From Methylobacterium organophilum (GTDB lineage: Bacteria; Pseudomonadota; Alphaproteobacteria; Rhizobiales; Beijerinckiaceae): a stretch of 64,000 bases of DNA. Where the stretch lies: positions 62,001 to 126,000 of the forward strand of contig NZ_BPQV01000014.1 in assembly GCF_022179465.1 (NCBI RefSeq), in the 5' to 3' direction. How positions within the stretch are numbered: position 1 is the stretch's first letter; each line of letters opens with the position of its first letter. Positions 8,748 through 17,702 of this stretch are shown piece after piece. A model generated the notes under the pieces. That model searched no databases and was not told where the DNA came from. It saw nothing but the letters and a program-made list of their open reading frames with translations. The translations under genes were made by a program, and so were the position numbers.

Positions 8748-9535
8748 GCGAGGACGCGCTGTTCGCGGGCACGGCCCTGCGCCCCCTCGGCGCGAGCCCG
8801 CGCAACCAGTGGCAGGTCGATGCGCAGCGGGTCAGCCTGCTGCGCGGTCCCGGGCCGCAGCGGCCGGTGACGGTGGAGGACAAGGGCCGGGCGATCACCT
8901 TCGACCTCGCCCGAACCGCCTGCCTCGTCGTCGACATGCAGAACGACTTCTGCCACCCGGACGGCTGGCTCGCCCATATCGGCGTCGACGTGAGCCCGGC
9001 CCGCCGGCCGATCGAGCCCCTGCAACGGCTGCTGCCCGCCCTGCGCGGGGCGGACGTGCCGGTGATCTGGGTGAACTGGGGCAACCGGCCGGACCGGCTC
9101 AACCTCAGCCCGGCTCTGCTCCACGTCTACAACCCCACTGGCGCCGGCATCGGCCTCGGCGACCCCCTGCCGAAATCCGGCGCGCCGGTGCTGCAGCTCG
9201 GCAGCTGGGCGGCGGAGGTGGTGGAGGAACTGGCGCCCGATCCGCGGGATATCCAGGTGGCGAAGTACCGGATGTCGGGCTTCCCCGACACGCCCCTCGC
9301 CAGCATCCTGCGCAATCTCGACGTGACGACGCTGCTTTTCGCCGGTGTCAACCTCGACCAATGCGTGATGTGCACCCTGCAGGACGCCAATTTCCTCGGC
9401 TATGACTGCCTGCTGCTGGAGGATTGCGCCGCCACCACCTCGCCGGACTTCTGCACCCAGGCGACCCTGTACAACATCCGCCAGTGCTTCGGCTTCGTCA
9501 CGGACGGGCCGGCCCTGCTAGGCCAGCTCGGATAA
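8744..9535 (+). CDS. Isochorismatase-like cysteine hydrolase
   Basis: A 263-residue protein of the isochorismatase-fold cysteine hydrolase family, which includes RutB, biuret hydrolase and N-carbamoylsarcosine amidase. The catalytic triad is visible: Asp64 in CLVVDMQNDF, Lys174 in VAKYRMSGF and Cys207 in GVNLDQCVMC. The first 50 residues are an extension beyond the core fold. It is translationally coupled to the cupin by a 4-nt overlap. With an AllA-like lyase and a flavin monooxygenase on the other side of a shared control region, an amidohydrolase acting on a ureide or carbamoyl compound is a reasonable guess, but this is not proven. Confidence 0.9.
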   Translation: MSEDALFAGTALRPLGASPRNQWQVDAQRVSLLRGPGPQRPVTVEDKGRAITFDLARTACLVVDMQNDFCHPDGWLAHIGVDVSPARRPIEPLQRLLPALRGADVPVIWVNWGNRPDRLNLSPALLHVYNPTGAGIGLGDPLPKSGAPVLQLGSWAAEVVEELAPDPRDIQVAKYRMSGFPDTPLASILRNLDVTTLLFAGVNLDQCVMCTLQDANFLGYDCLLLEDCAATTSPDFCTQATLYNIRQCFGFVTDGPALLGQLG

Positions 9536-9538
9536 GGC

Positions 9539-10405
9539 TCAGAGCCCATAGCGCGCCCAGGCGGCCCGCTCCTCGAGGGCAGCCAGCGCCGCCTCGGGCA
9601 GGGCAGCGGCGGCGCTGCCCGGCGTGCCGCGGCGGAGCAGGCGGCCGAGGAGCGAGCCCTTGGCATCGGCCACGAGCCGCAGGTCAACCTTGTCGCCGTA
9701 GCGCGCCCGCAGGGTGCCGCGCAGGTCGCCGAGGGCGTCGACCAGGCCGAGGGGTAGCGCCTGCCGCCCGCTCCAGACCGCTCCGGTGAACAGGTTCTCC
9801 CCCGGCGGCAGCTTCGGCCGGCGCTCGCTGACGAGCGCGGTGAACAGCGCCTGCACGTCGGCCTGAATCCGCTTCAGCCGCTCCACGTCGGCCGGATCCT
9901 CCGGCCGGAACGGGTCGAGCATGGCCTTGGCCTCGCCCTGGGTGTGCACCCGGCGCTCGACGCCGATGCGCTCGATCAGCCGGTCGAAGCCGAATCCCGC
10001 CGAGACCACGCCGATCGAGCCGACCAGCGAGGTCGGGTCGGCGACGATCTCGTCGGCCGCGCAGGCGATCATGTAGCCGCCCGAGGCCGCGACATCCTCC
10101 ACGAAGGCGAAGACCGGGACGTCCTTCTCCGCGGCCAGTTGCCGGATGCGGCGGTAGATCAGGTGCGACTGGGCGGGCGAGCCGCCGGGGGAATTCACGA
10201 TCAGCGCCACCGCCTCGATCCGCGGCATGGCGAAGGCGCGCTCCAGGGCCGGGCCGAGGGTGGCGATCGACAGGCCCGGCCGCAGGGGGGACAGGGCGCC
10301 GATCGTGCCGCTGAGGCGCAGAACCGCCACCCGCGGGCGGGGATCGCGCCAGCGCTTCGGCAGCAGCCGGCGGAAAACGTTCGGACGCGCGCTCTTGCCC
10401 GGCAT
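9539..10405 (-). CDS. S49 family serine peptidase (SppA-like)
   Basis: A 288-residue single-domain signal-peptide-peptidase/SohB-type protein. The Ser-Lys dyad is visible: Ser108 in EDVAASGGYMIACAADEIVA and Lys160 in HTQGEAKAMLDPFRP. NSPGGSPAQSHLIY (71-84) forms the oxyanion-side motif. The start at ATG 10405 is preferred because AGGGG sits 6 nt upstream; an ATG at 10435 would add 10 residues. No clear transmembrane segment is seen, so it may be soluble or peripheral. It is convergent with the cysteine hydrolase (3-nt gap) and unrelated to that cluster by function. Confidence 0.9.
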   Translation of the reverse strand: MPGKSARPNVFRRLLPKRWRDPRPRVAVLRLSGTIGALSPLRPGLSIATLGPALERAFAMPRIEAVALIVNSPGGSPAQSHLIYRRIRQLAAEKDVPVFAFVEDVAASGGYMIACAADEIVADPTSLVGSIGVVSAGFGFDRLIERIGVERRVHTQGEAKAMLDPFRPEDPADVERLKRIQADVQALFTALVSERRPKLPPGENLFTGAVWSGRQALPLGLVDALGDLRGTLRARYGDKVDLRLVADAKGSLLGRLLRRGTPGSAAAALPEAALAALEERAAWARYGL

Positions 10406-10651
10406 GCTGCCCCTGAGGATCTCGATCTCGACCATAAGCCGGGCGGCTTCGCCACCTCGGCCGTCTCCTGCGTAATCCGCCGCGGCCCGGCGCGCCATCC
10501 GCAGCCGCCGACAGAAGCCTCCCGCGGCGCCGGATCGGGCTGCCTGCGCGAACCGTTTCGCCCCGCCGATCGTTCCTCGGCCGCCCGCAAGCCGTCCTGC
10601 GGGATCGCGGCAAGCGTCAACGGACGGATCCACGAGGAGGAGTACGCGAGG

Positions 10652-11050
10652 ATGCGTGTGTTGAGATGGATGATCCTGGCGATCGGCATGCTGGGGGGCG
10701 CCGTCGGCCTCTCGGCGAGCGCCGGGGCGGCGCCGCTGCCGGCCAGCGCCGCGGTCGCGGGGATGGAGGGCGCCCTCGTCGCCAAGGCGCATTGGCATGG
10801 GCGGAGACGATACTGGCATCGCCGGCACTGGGGCTATCGCCCGTACTGGCACCGGCGCCACGCCTGGCATCGCCGACACTATTACCGCCGCCCGGTCTAT
10901 TATCGCCCGGTCTATGGCTGGCGGCGCCATCACTACTACCGGCCCTATGGCTGGCGCCGCCATTACGGCTGGGGGCATCGCCACTGGGGCCACCATTATG
11001 GTTGGCGCCACCGTCACTGGGGCCACCATCACGGCTGGCGGCGCTTCTGA
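10652..11050 (+). CDS. His/Trp/Tyr/Arg-rich secreted protein
   Basis: A 132-residue protein from ATG 10652, with GAGGAGG about 11 nt upstream. Residues 1-27 form a signal peptide ending SAGAA. From about residue 47 to the end the sequence is almost only His, Arg, Trp, Tyr and Gly, in imperfect repeats such as YWHRRHWGY, YWHRRHAWH, GWRRHHYYRP, GHRHWGHHYGWR and HRHWGHHHGWRR. Such composition suggests metal or polyanion binding in the periplasm or at the surface, but no enzyme motif is present. A strong terminator follows. The amino acid bias is extreme relative to neighbours. Function unknown. Confidence 0.75.
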   Translation: MRVLRWMILAIGMLGGAVGLSASAGAAPLPASAAVAGMEGALVAKAHWHGRRRYWHRRHWGYRPYWHRRHAWHRRHYYRRPVYYRPVYGWRRHHYYRPYGWRRHYGWGHRHWGHHYGWRHRHWGHHHGWRRF

Positions 11051-11083
11051 GGCCCCCGCCTCACGCTCGCGACAGGAAGACCG

Positions 11084-11110
11084 AAGGGTGCCCAGACGGG
11101 CGCCCTTTTT
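11084..11110 (+). terminator. Rho-independent terminator after the His-rich gene
   Basis: The stem AAGGGTGCCC (11084-11093) pairs with GGGCGCCCTT (11098-11107), with one G-T pair and loop AGAC. It runs into TTTTT (11106-11110), 34 nt after the stop codon. Confidence 0.85.
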
Positions 11111-11309
11111 CGGGGGGGGGCGAGGATGACGGCCCTGAGTCCGCGCCCGCTTCGGAAGCGGCTCGACGGTTCTCGCCCCCACCCGACCGTTCCGAACCGT
11201 CGGCGAGCGTTCCGGAACCAGTCGTTCGGTTGCGGATGGCTTGCCCGTTGCCCATAAGCTCAGGTCGATCTTGGAAGAACGGCGCCGTTCACACGACATC
11301 CTTGCGGGA

Positions 11310-11825
11310 TCAGACAACCGCTTGAGCCATCTCAGCGAGCTTGGCGACCGTGTTCATGTTCCGAGCCGTCCCCTGCTTTTCACTGGGTATGCGAAGTCGG
11401 GTGGTCCCTATTCCATCCGGATAGAAAATGAATAGCTCGCGCTTGCCCAAGCGCACCTGCTCATTTTTGAGTCCTGTCACGCCGTCGATCGGATCGGCCG
11501 GAAGCGTCCCATCCACGAACAGGGCCATGACCCGATTGCCAGGCGAAGCTACAAACGGGTTGCGGGCGAGCGTGTCAGCGATCTCAGAGGCGGTCCGCAC
11601 GATCACACCGACATTCCTGCCTGCATAGGTATAGAGCTCACTCTCAAGCGCGGATCGCACCTCGGCCTCCGAATCCCCGCTTCGGAAAACAGCGTTCCCG
11701 CTGGCGATATAGGTTCTCACCTTCTCGAACCCGACCGCCTCACACATCTGGGCCAGCGTCGTCATCGGCAGCTTGCCGGTACCGCCGACATTCACGGCGC
11801 GAAGCAAGGCCACATATCCGGTCAC
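11310..11825 (-). CDS. DUF1697 domain protein
   Basis: A 171-residue protein. The start YVALLRAVNVGGTGKLPMTT and the later FVASPGNRVMALFVDGTLP match the DUF1697 family of unknown function. GTG 11825 is preferred over the TTG at 11858, because GGAG lies 8 nt upstream of it and family members begin at this point. The downstream end faces the His-rich gene, with that gene's terminator in between. Its base composition looks slightly less GC-rich than its neighbours by eye, which may hint at acquisition; this was not measured. Confidence 0.85.
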   Translation of the reverse strand: MTGYVALLRAVNVGGTGKLPMTTLAQMCEAVGFEKVRTYIASGNAVFRSGDSEAEVRSALESELYTYAGRNVGVIVRTASEIADTLARNPFVASPGNRVMALFVDGTLPADPIDGVTGLKNEQVRLGKRELFIFYPDGIGTTRLRIPSEKQGTARNMNTVAKLAEMAQAVV

Positions 11826-11892
11826 CGTCTCACTCCGCCATTTCGCTGACGCCGCCAAGCCATATCACGACGGCATCACCGTCTTCCCCCGC

Positions 11893-12687
11893 TCACCCCT
11901 CAAGCCATCGCTCTCCACGGTGAAGCGCCTCCGCCTGCGGGGTGAAGCGGCCCTCCGCATCCTGCAGGACGAGGGCCGGCAGCAAGCGGAAGGGGGCGCG
12001 GCTGCCCTTTCGGCCCGTGAGCAGGATACGGATCGCCGGATCGCCGGCCCGGGCGTGGACCGGGCGGAGCGCGAGATCGCCGAAGCGGTTGCGCAGGGCG
12101 TCGAGGCAGGCGGGCAGGGCATCGGCGCGGTGGATGAGGCCGAGGCGTCCGCCGGGCTTGGCCTGATCGGCGCAGGCGCGCATCCAGGCTTCGAGGCCGC
12201 CCGGCGCGAAGCCATGGGCCGAGGCCTTGCCGGCGATGGGGGAGGGGCGGTGGCGCCCCCCCTCGAAGAAGGGCGGGTTGGTGAGCACCACCTCCGCGCT
12301 CTCCCCCGCGAGCCCGGCCGCCCGGCGGGCCGCGCCCGGCGCCAGCAGATCGGCGCAGAGCACCGCGACGCGCTCCGACAGGCCGTTCTCCGCGGCGTTG
12401 CGGCGGGCGAGGTCGGCCAGCGCCGGCTCGCGCTCCACCAGCACCACCCGGCAATCCGGCGCGCGCCGGGCGACGGCCAGGCCGACCGCCCCCGTGCTCG
12501 CCCCGGCATCGAGAACTGTGCCCGCCGCGTCGGGACCCAGCAGGCTTGCGAGCAGCACCGCATCCGTGCCGGCGCGATGAGCGCCCCGCGGCGGCTGGCG
12601 CAGCCGCAGACGGCCTCCGAGCCAGTCCTCCGGCTCCGGCGGATCGCCGGGCGCAGGATCGGGCAGGGCGGCGGGCTCAAGCGCCAT
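11893..12687 (-). CDS. trmN6: tRNA1(Val) (adenine37-N6)-methyltransferase-like protein
   Basis: A 264-residue class I SAM-dependent methyltransferase of the YfiC/TrmN6 type, which methylates N6 of A37 in tRNA1-Val. The SAM motif is VLDAGASTGAVGLAVA (58-73), and the catalytic NPPF is in VLTNPPFFEGG (134-144). The N-terminal GGRLRLRQPPRGAHRAGTDA (24-43) is the usual substrate-side block. ATG 12687 has AAGGG 8 nt upstream; ATG 12705 is an alternative. It overlaps the upstream DUF2007 gene by 11 nt, so the two form one unit. The target base is assigned from family knowledge. Confidence 0.85.
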   Translation of the reverse strand: MALEPAALPDPAPGDPPEPEDWLGGRLRLRQPPRGAHRAGTDAVLLASLLGPDAAGTVLDAGASTGAVGLAVARRAPDCRVVLVEREPALADLARRNAAENGLSERVAVLCADLLAPGAARRAAGLAGESAEVVLTNPPFFEGGRHRPSPIAGKASAHGFAPGGLEAWMRACADQAKPGGRLGLIHRADALPACLDALRNRFGDLALRPVHARAGDPAIRILLTGRKGSRAPFRLLPALVLQDAEGRFTPQAEALHRGERWLEG

Positions 12688-12922
12688 CGCCGTGCCCTTG
12701 GTCATCGCGCAGCTCGTTGGCGAGCCCGGCATCGGTGAGCAGGCGCCGAGCCTGGCGGGCATGGTCGTCCGGCACCAGCAGCCGCCTCGGGAAGGCGCCG
12801 ATGGAGCCCTCGATCACGCTGACATGTTCGTCGGCCACCAGCACGGGAATCGCCGCCCCTTCGAGCAGGGAGCGAGCGAAGCCGACGAGGACGATGTCGT
12901 TGGTGCGGATCAGCTCGGTCAC
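12677..12922 (-). CDS. DUF2007 family protein (putative signal-transducing)
   Basis: An 81-residue protein matching the DUF2007 family: ELIRTNDIVLVGFARSLLE at 3-21, then the ADEHVS and RRLLVPDDHARQARRLL blocks. The family has a PII/ferredoxin-like fold and no proven role. The start at ATG 12922 is the natural first Met. The 3' end overlaps trmN6, and in many alphaproteobacteria this gene sits next to trmN6 and opposite a polyprenyl synthase, exactly as here. Confidence 0.85.
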   Translation of the reverse strand: MTELIRTNDIVLVGFARSLLEGAAIPVLVADEHVSVIEGSIGAFPRRLLVPDDHARQARRLLTDAGLANELRDDQGHGDGA

Positions 12923-13141
12923 GGCAGGCTCCGGGCAGGGTCGCCCGGCTTAGCACCGGGAGCCGACGCTGTCGCTGAGGCCCGATCCGCCGATCCTTGG
13001 CGATCAGCTGGATTTGGGGCGGGACACGCACGGCATAGGGCGACCCGCGGCTAAGGGGCGTGTTGCGACACCGCACGCCCCGTGCGAAGGGGTCGGCCTA
13101 CGGTTGCGGTCCGGCCGCGCCATCGCAAGGAGGCATCGCGC

Positions 13142-14164
13142 TTGGGCGTCGTCGTATCCCTGGATGAGAGCCGTCCCGATCCGGAGGCGAGCCTCACCGA
13201 TCTGGTCGCCCTGGTGCGCGAGGGCATGGAGAAGGTCAACGCGACGATCCTATCGCGCACCGGCTCCGACGTCGCCATGATCCCGGAAGTCGCCAACCAC
13301 CTGATCGCCTCCGGCGGAAAGCGCCTGCGCCCGATCCTCACTCTCGCCGCCGCCGATCTCTGCGGCTATGCCGGGCATGACGGGGCGGTAAAGCTCGCGG
13401 CCTCCGTCGAGTTCATGCACACCGCCACGCTCCTCCACGACGACGTGGTCGACGAGAGCGACATGCGCCGCGGGCGCGTCGCCGCCCGCATCAAGTGGGG
13501 CAACGAGGCGAGCGTGCTGGTGGGCGATTTCCTGCTCGGCCAAGCCTTCCGCATGATGGTGGAGGTGGGCTCGCTGCGCGCCCTCGACATCCTCTCCGCC
13601 GCCGCGACGGTGATCGCGGAGGGCGAGGTGATGCAGCTCACCGCCGCCAAGAACACCGAGACCAGCGAGGACGAGTACCTCGCGGTGATCCGCGCCAAAA
13701 CGGCCGAGCTCTTCGCCGCCGCCTGCGAGGTCGGGCCGGTGCTCGCCGAGCGGACCCGGACGGAGCAGGCGGCCTGCCGCTCCTACGGCATGAATCTCGG
13801 CATCGCCTTCCAGCTCATCGACGACGTGCTTGATTACGGCGGCACCAGCGCGGCTCTGGGCAAGAATGTCGGCGACGATTTCCGAGAGGGCAAGATCACC
13901 TTGCCGATCGTGCTCGCTTTCCGCCGGGGCAGCGACGCGGAGCGCGCCTTCTGGCGGCGGACCCTGGAGCAGGGCGAGCTCGGCGAGGGCGACCTGGAGG
14001 AAGCCCTCGCGATCCTGCGCCGCCATCGGGCGCTGGAGGACACGATCGAGCGGGCCCGCCATTACGGCGCCATGGCCCGGGACGCCCTGGCGCTATTCCC
14101 CAAGAGCCCGATGAAGTCGGCCCTGCTGCAGGTCGTGGATTTCTGCATCGCCCGGGCGCACTGA
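13142..14164 (+). CDS. Long-chain polyprenyl diphosphate synthase
   Basis: A 340-residue trans-prenyltransferase, most likely the octa-/decaprenyl diphosphate synthase that makes the ubiquinone side chain. Both Asp-rich motifs are present: DDVVDESD (100-107, first motif) and DDVLD (227-231, second motif). GGKRLRPIL (58-66) is also seen. The start is a TTG at 13142, supported by a perfect AAGGAGG at 13127-13133 with 8-nt spacing and no competing start nearby. It is divergent from the DUF2007/trmN6 unit. Product chain length cannot be read with certainty. Confidence 0.93.
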   Translation: MGVVVSLDESRPDPEASLTDLVALVREGMEKVNATILSRTGSDVAMIPEVANHLIASGGKRLRPILTLAAADLCGYAGHDGAVKLAASVEFMHTATLLHDDVVDESDMRRGRVAARIKWGNEASVLVGDFLLGQAFRMMVEVGSLRALDILSAAATVIAEGEVMQLTAAKNTETSEDEYLAVIRAKTAELFAAACEVGPVLAERTRTEQAACRSYGMNLGIAFQLIDDVLDYGGTSAALGKNVGDDFREGKITLPIVLAFRRGSDAERAFWRRTLEQGELGEGDLEEALAILRRHRALEDTIERARHYGAMARDALALFPKSPMKSALLQVVDFCIARAH

Positions 14165-14203
14165 CGGCGGCCGGCAGGCGCTGTCAACCACAAGACGTTC
14201 AGC

Positions 14204-14222
14204 GCCGACAGGCGCTGTCGGC
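14204..14222. terminator. Hairpin between convergent prenyl synthase and ispE genes
   Basis: GCCGACAG (14204-14211) and CTGTCGGC (14215-14222) form a perfect 8-bp stem with loop GCG. It lies between two convergent stop codons. No T-tract follows on either strand, so it would be at most a weak or Rho-assisted terminator. The word CAGGCGCTGTC also occurs just upstream as a direct repeat. Confidence 0.4.
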
Positions 14223-14239
14223 CGGGAATCGCGCTGCCG

Positions 14240-15115
14240 TCAGCGCAGCCAGGTCGGCGCCACCCACCAGAGCGGGTTCTGCGCCCGGATCGCCCGGGCC
14301 GCCCGCACCGCGTCCCGGCGGTCAGTGAACAGGCCGAACACCGTCGCGCCGGAGCCCGACATGCGGGCGAGGCGGCAGCCGGGCTGTCCGCGCAGGGCCG
14401 CCAGCGCCATCCCGATGACCGGGGCCACGCTCAGCGCCGGGGCTTCGAGATCGTTGCGGGCCGGCGTCACCGCCGCGAGCAAGGCGGCAGCGTCGAGGCC
14501 AGGGGCGATCTCGGGATGGGCGGCGCCGGGCAGCGTCTGGCCCACGGCGAGCCCGAGGGCCTTGAAGACCGGAGCCGTGGCCACCGGCACGCCAGGATTG
14601 ATCAACACCGCCGGCACCGGCGCGAGGCCGAGCCCCGGTCCCACCGCCTCGCCGGCGCCACGCATCATCCGGGCACGGGGGTCGAGGCAGACGGGCACGT
14701 CAGCGCCAGTGGCGCGGGCGGCTGCGACGACGGCCGGATGATCGAGGGGCAGGTCATTGAGCCGGGCGAGCAGCCGCAGGGCAGAAGCCGCATCCGAGGA
14801 CCCGCCGCCGATCCCCGCCGCCACGGGCAGGCGCTTCACCAGATGAAAAGCACCGAGGCGCAGACCGGGAACATGCTCGGCAAGACGGCGCACCACGCGC
14901 AGGACGAGGTTGTCGTCGGTCGGCCCCGCGGGACCGGCAGTCGGGCCGCTCACGGCGAGGGACAATGCCTCGCCAGGGATCAGGCTCAGGATGTCGGCGG
15001 TGCCCGCGAAGGCGACGAGGCTTTCGAGGACGTGATAGCCGTCACCCTCGCGCCGCCCGAGCACGTGCAGGGTCAGGTTGATCTTGGCCGGAGCGCGGGC
15101 GATGAGGGCGGACAC
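14240..15115 (-). CDS. ispE: 4-diphosphocytidyl-2-C-methyl-D-erythritol kinase
   Basis: A 291-residue GHMP kinase of the MEP isoprenoid pathway. It phosphorylates CDP-methylerythritol at the 2-position. Key features are [19 protein letters not shown]-like residues at 7-25 (catalytic Lys11), the ATP loop [18 protein letters not shown] (96-113), GADVPVC (catalytic Asp near 140) and [11 protein letters not shown] near the C-terminus. GTG 15115 is chosen because conserved sequence begins immediately after it. It converges with the polyprenyl synthase, a chemically linked gene, and is divergent from rlmB. Confidence 0.94.
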   Translation of the reverse strand: MSALIARAPAKINLTLHVLGRREGDGYHVLESLVAFAGTADILSLIPGEALSLAVSGPTAGPAGPTDDNLVLRVVRRLAEHVPGLRLGAFHLVKRLPVAAGIGGGSSDAASALRLLARLNDLPLDHPAVVAAARATGADVPVCLDPRARMMRGAGEAVGPGLGLAPVPAVLINPGVPVATAPVFKALGLAVGQTLPGAAHPEIAPGLDAAALLAAVTPARNDLEAPALSVAPVIGMALAALRGQPGCRLARMSGSGATVFGLFTDRRDAVRAARAIRAQNPLWWVAPTWLR

Positions 15116-15267
15116 GGGCTCTTCCGGCAGGGTGACGGGCGTTCGGCGAAGCTTCGCGCGGCGTTTACGCGGGCGCGGCGGGATCGGCAACCGCGCGGCC
15201 TCCGCGCTTGACGCGGAGGCGCCAGCCCGGTTGATCGACGTCTTCCCCGTTTCCCGAAAGCCCTCCC

Positions 15268-16077
15268 ATGACGCCGCCCGACGGCCCACCCCGTTTCCGC
15301 AAGCCCTACCGGCCCCGCCCGCAGGGGCCGCGCCCCCCGATGCCAAAGGCGCGGGAGGGGCTCGACCACGTGGTGCTCTACGGCTGGCACCCGGTCTCGC
15401 AGGCGCTGTCGAACAGCGGCCGGCGCCTGCACCGGCTGCTCGCGACCGAAAACGCCGCGGCCCGGCTCGCGGAGGAGATCGGGACCATGCCGATCACGCC
15501 GGAGATCGTGCGCCCGGCGGCGATCGGCAGCCTGCTCGGGCCGGATGCGGTGCATCAGGGCCTCTACCTCGAGGCCGACCCGCTCTCCGCACCGGCCCTC
15601 GACGCGATGCCGGACGACGCCCTGCTCATTGCCCTCGACCAGATCACCGACCCGCACAATGTCGGCGCGATCGTGCGCACGGCGGCTGCTTTCGGCGTCA
15701 CGGCCATCGTGACCACGGCGCGCCACTCGCCCAACGCGACCGGGGTAATGGCGAAGTCCGCTTCGGGGGGGCTGGAGCACGTCCCGATGGTGGTCGTGCG
15801 CAATCTCGGCGACGCGCTGACCACCCTGCGGGAGCGAGGCTTTTCCTGCATCGGCCTCGACTCGGACGCGGAGACGGATCTCGAGGCGCTGACACCCCGG
15901 CGCCCGGCGGTGATCGTGCTCGGCGCCGAGGGCAAGGGCCTGCGCCACCGCACCCGCGAATGCTGCGATGTGCTCGCGCGGATCGACTTCACCGGTGCGA
16001 TCCGGAGCCTCAACGTCTCCAACGCGGCAGCGATCACCCTCTACGCGCTGACGCGGAAGGGGAACGGGGCGGCCTGA
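15268..16077 (+). CDS. rlmB: TrmH-family rRNA 2'-O-methyltransferase (RlmB-like)
   Basis: A 269-residue SpoU/TrmH-type methyltransferase with the trefoil-knot signatures [18 protein letters not shown] (about 129-146), [11 protein letters not shown] (about 213-223) and [15 protein letters not shown] (about 250-264). A basic Pro/Arg-rich N-terminal tail (1-30) precedes the substrate-binding domain. The family member RlmB methylates G2251 of 23S rRNA; the exact target here is assigned by similarity. It is divergent from ispE and convergent with an MFS gene, with a small GC hairpin spanning the stop codon. Confidence 0.9.
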   Translation: MTPPDGPPRFRKPYRPRPQGPRPPMPKAREGLDHVVLYGWHPVSQALSNSGRRLHRLLATENAAARLAEEIGTMPITPEIVRPAAIGSLLGPDAVHQGLYLEADPLSAPALDAMPDDALLIALDQITDPHNVGAIVRTAAAFGVTAIVTTARHSPNATGVMAKSASGGLEHVPMVVVRNLGDALTTLRERGFSCIGLDSDAETDLEALTPRRPAVIVLGAEGKGLRHRTRECCDVLARIDFTGAIRSLNVSNAAAITLYALTRKGNGAA

Positions 16078-16085
16078 ACCGCCCC
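16066..16085. terminator. GC hairpin at the rlmB stop
   Basis: GGGGCGG (16066-16072) and CCGCCCC (16079-16085) form a perfect 7-bp stem spanning the rlmB stop codon, just before the convergent MFS gene. There is no T-tract, so intrinsic termination is doubtful. Confidence 0.3.
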
Positions 16086-16092
16086 CTCCCGA

Positions 16093-17571
16093 TCAGGCGG
16101 AGGCAAGGGGCTTCGACACGTCCTCCAGGGAACGGCCCTCCGCCTTGGTCCCCCAGACCCCGCCGACGATCGCCGCCACCGCCATCAGCGCGGCGCCGAG
16201 CAGATAGCCGCCGAGCACCCAGTCCCGCGAGCCTGTCTCGACCAGGCTGCCGAACAGGAGCGGGCCGGAGACCCCGCCGATGCCGGTGCCCAGGGCGTAG
16301 AAGGCCGCGATGGCAAGGGCGCGGATTTCCAGGGGGAAGGTTTCGGCGACCGTGAGATAGGCGGAGCTCGCCGCGGCGGAGGCGAAGAAAAACACCACCA
16401 TCCAGGCTACCGTCTGACCAACGGCTCCGAAGCTGTCTCCGAGGAACAGGAAGCCCACCCCGGCGAGAAGAACCGCCGAGATGCCGTAGGTGAAGGCGAT
16501 CATCGGCCGCCGCCCGATCGTGTCGAAGAAGCGCCCGAGCAGCAGCGGCCCCAGGAAGGAGCCCAGGGCGAAGGGCAGCAGGTACCAGCCGACATGCTCG
16601 CCGGGCACCTGATAGAAGCGCTCGAGCACCAGGGCATAGGTGAAGAACAGGGCGTTGTAGAAGAAGGCCTGCGCGATCATCAGCGACAGGCCGACCAGGG
16701 TCTGGCGCCGGCTCGTCACGAACATGGCGTGGGCCACCTCCGAGAGCGGGGTGTGGTGGCGCGTCCTGAGCTTCAGGCGCCGGCTCTCGTCGGGCGGGGG
16801 CAGGGTGACGCCGTCGTCGGTGAAGCGCTTCTCGATGCCGGTCACGACCCGGTCGGCCTCGGCGGCGTAGCCGTGGGTGACGAGCCAGCGCGGGCTCTCG
16901 GGGATCCAGGTCCGCAGGAGCAGGATCACGAGGCCGATGCCCCCGCCGACGAAGAAGGCGATGCGCCAGCCCCAGGCCGGATCGATCATGCCCGGCCGCA
17001 GCACGACGATGGACAGGAAGGAGCCGAGCGCCGCCCCGATCCAGAACGAGCCGTTGATGACGAGGTCCGTCCAGCCGCGGACGCGCGCCGGGATCAGCTC
17101 CTGGATGGTCGAGTTGATCGCCGTGTACTCGCCGCCGATGCCCGCCCCGGTGAGGAAGCGGAAGAGGCAGAAGCTCCAGATGTTCCAGGACAGGCCCGTC
17201 GCCGCGGTGGCGGTCAGGTAGAGGGCCAGCGTGATGAAGAACAGCTTCTTGCGCCCGATCCGGTCGGTGAGCCAGCCGAAGCCGACCGCGCCCGTGACCG
17301 CGCCGACGAGGTAGGAGCTCGCTGCGAGCCCGACATCGAACTCGGTGAAGGACATCGGCGCCTGACGGAGCGCCCCGACCAGGGAGCCGGCCAGCGTCAC
17401 CTCCAGGCCGTCGAGCACCCAGGTGATGCCCAGGGCGACGATCACGAGCAGGTGGAAGCGCCCGAAGGGCAGCCGGTCGAGCCTGGCGGAAATGTCGGTG
17501 TCGACGACGGTGCCCATCGCCACGCGTTCGGGCGCCGTGCCCCCGGTCGCTCCTTCCGCCTTGCTCGCCAT
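16093..17571 (-). CDS. MFS transporter (sugar/metabolite porter type)
   Basis: A 492-residue major facilitator with 12 predicted membrane helices. The loop 2-3 signature is GWLTDRIGRKKLFFITLALY (about 100-119), with its repeat GRFFDTIGRRPMI in the second half. The helix 1 text WVLDGLEVTLAGSLVGAL and the GIGGEYTAINSTIQELIP block after helix 4 are typical of the sugar/metabolite:H+ symporter branch. ATG 17571 gives a 40-residue cytoplasmic N-tail. No adjacent catabolic gene reveals the substrate. It is divergent from the small secreted protein at 17703. Confidence 0.9.
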   Translation of the reverse strand: MASKAEGATGGTAPERVAMGTVVDTDISARLDRLPFGRFHLLVIVALGITWVLDGLEVTLAGSLVGALRQAPMSFTEFDVGLAASSYLVGAVTGAVGFGWLTDRIGRKKLFFITLALYLTATAATGLSWNIWSFCLFRFLTGAGIGGEYTAINSTIQELIPARVRGWTDLVINGSFWIGAALGSFLSIVVLRPGMIDPAWGWRIAFFVGGGIGLVILLLRTWIPESPRWLVTHGYAAEADRVVTGIEKRFTDDGVTLPPPDESRRLKLRTRHHTPLSEVAHAMFVTSRRQTLVGLSLMIAQAFFYNALFFTYALVLERFYQVPGEHVGWYLLPFALGSFLGPLLLGRFFDTIGRRPMIAFTYGISAVLLAGVGFLFLGDSFGAVGQTVAWMVVFFFASAAASSAYLTVAETFPLEIRALAIAAFYALGTGIGGVSGPLLFGSLVETGSRDWVLGGYLLGAALMAVAAIVGGVWGTKAEGRSLEDVSKPLASA

Positions 17572-17702
17572 CGACGCCTCGTTAACCGTGGTTGCAGACA
17601 GGTGTTGGCAACGCCCGGCGGAATCCGAGGACCGCTTCCGCGCACCAGCAAGCGGAAACGCTTCAAGCGGCGCAATGGACCCATTCACCGGGCCAAGCCG
17701 CC

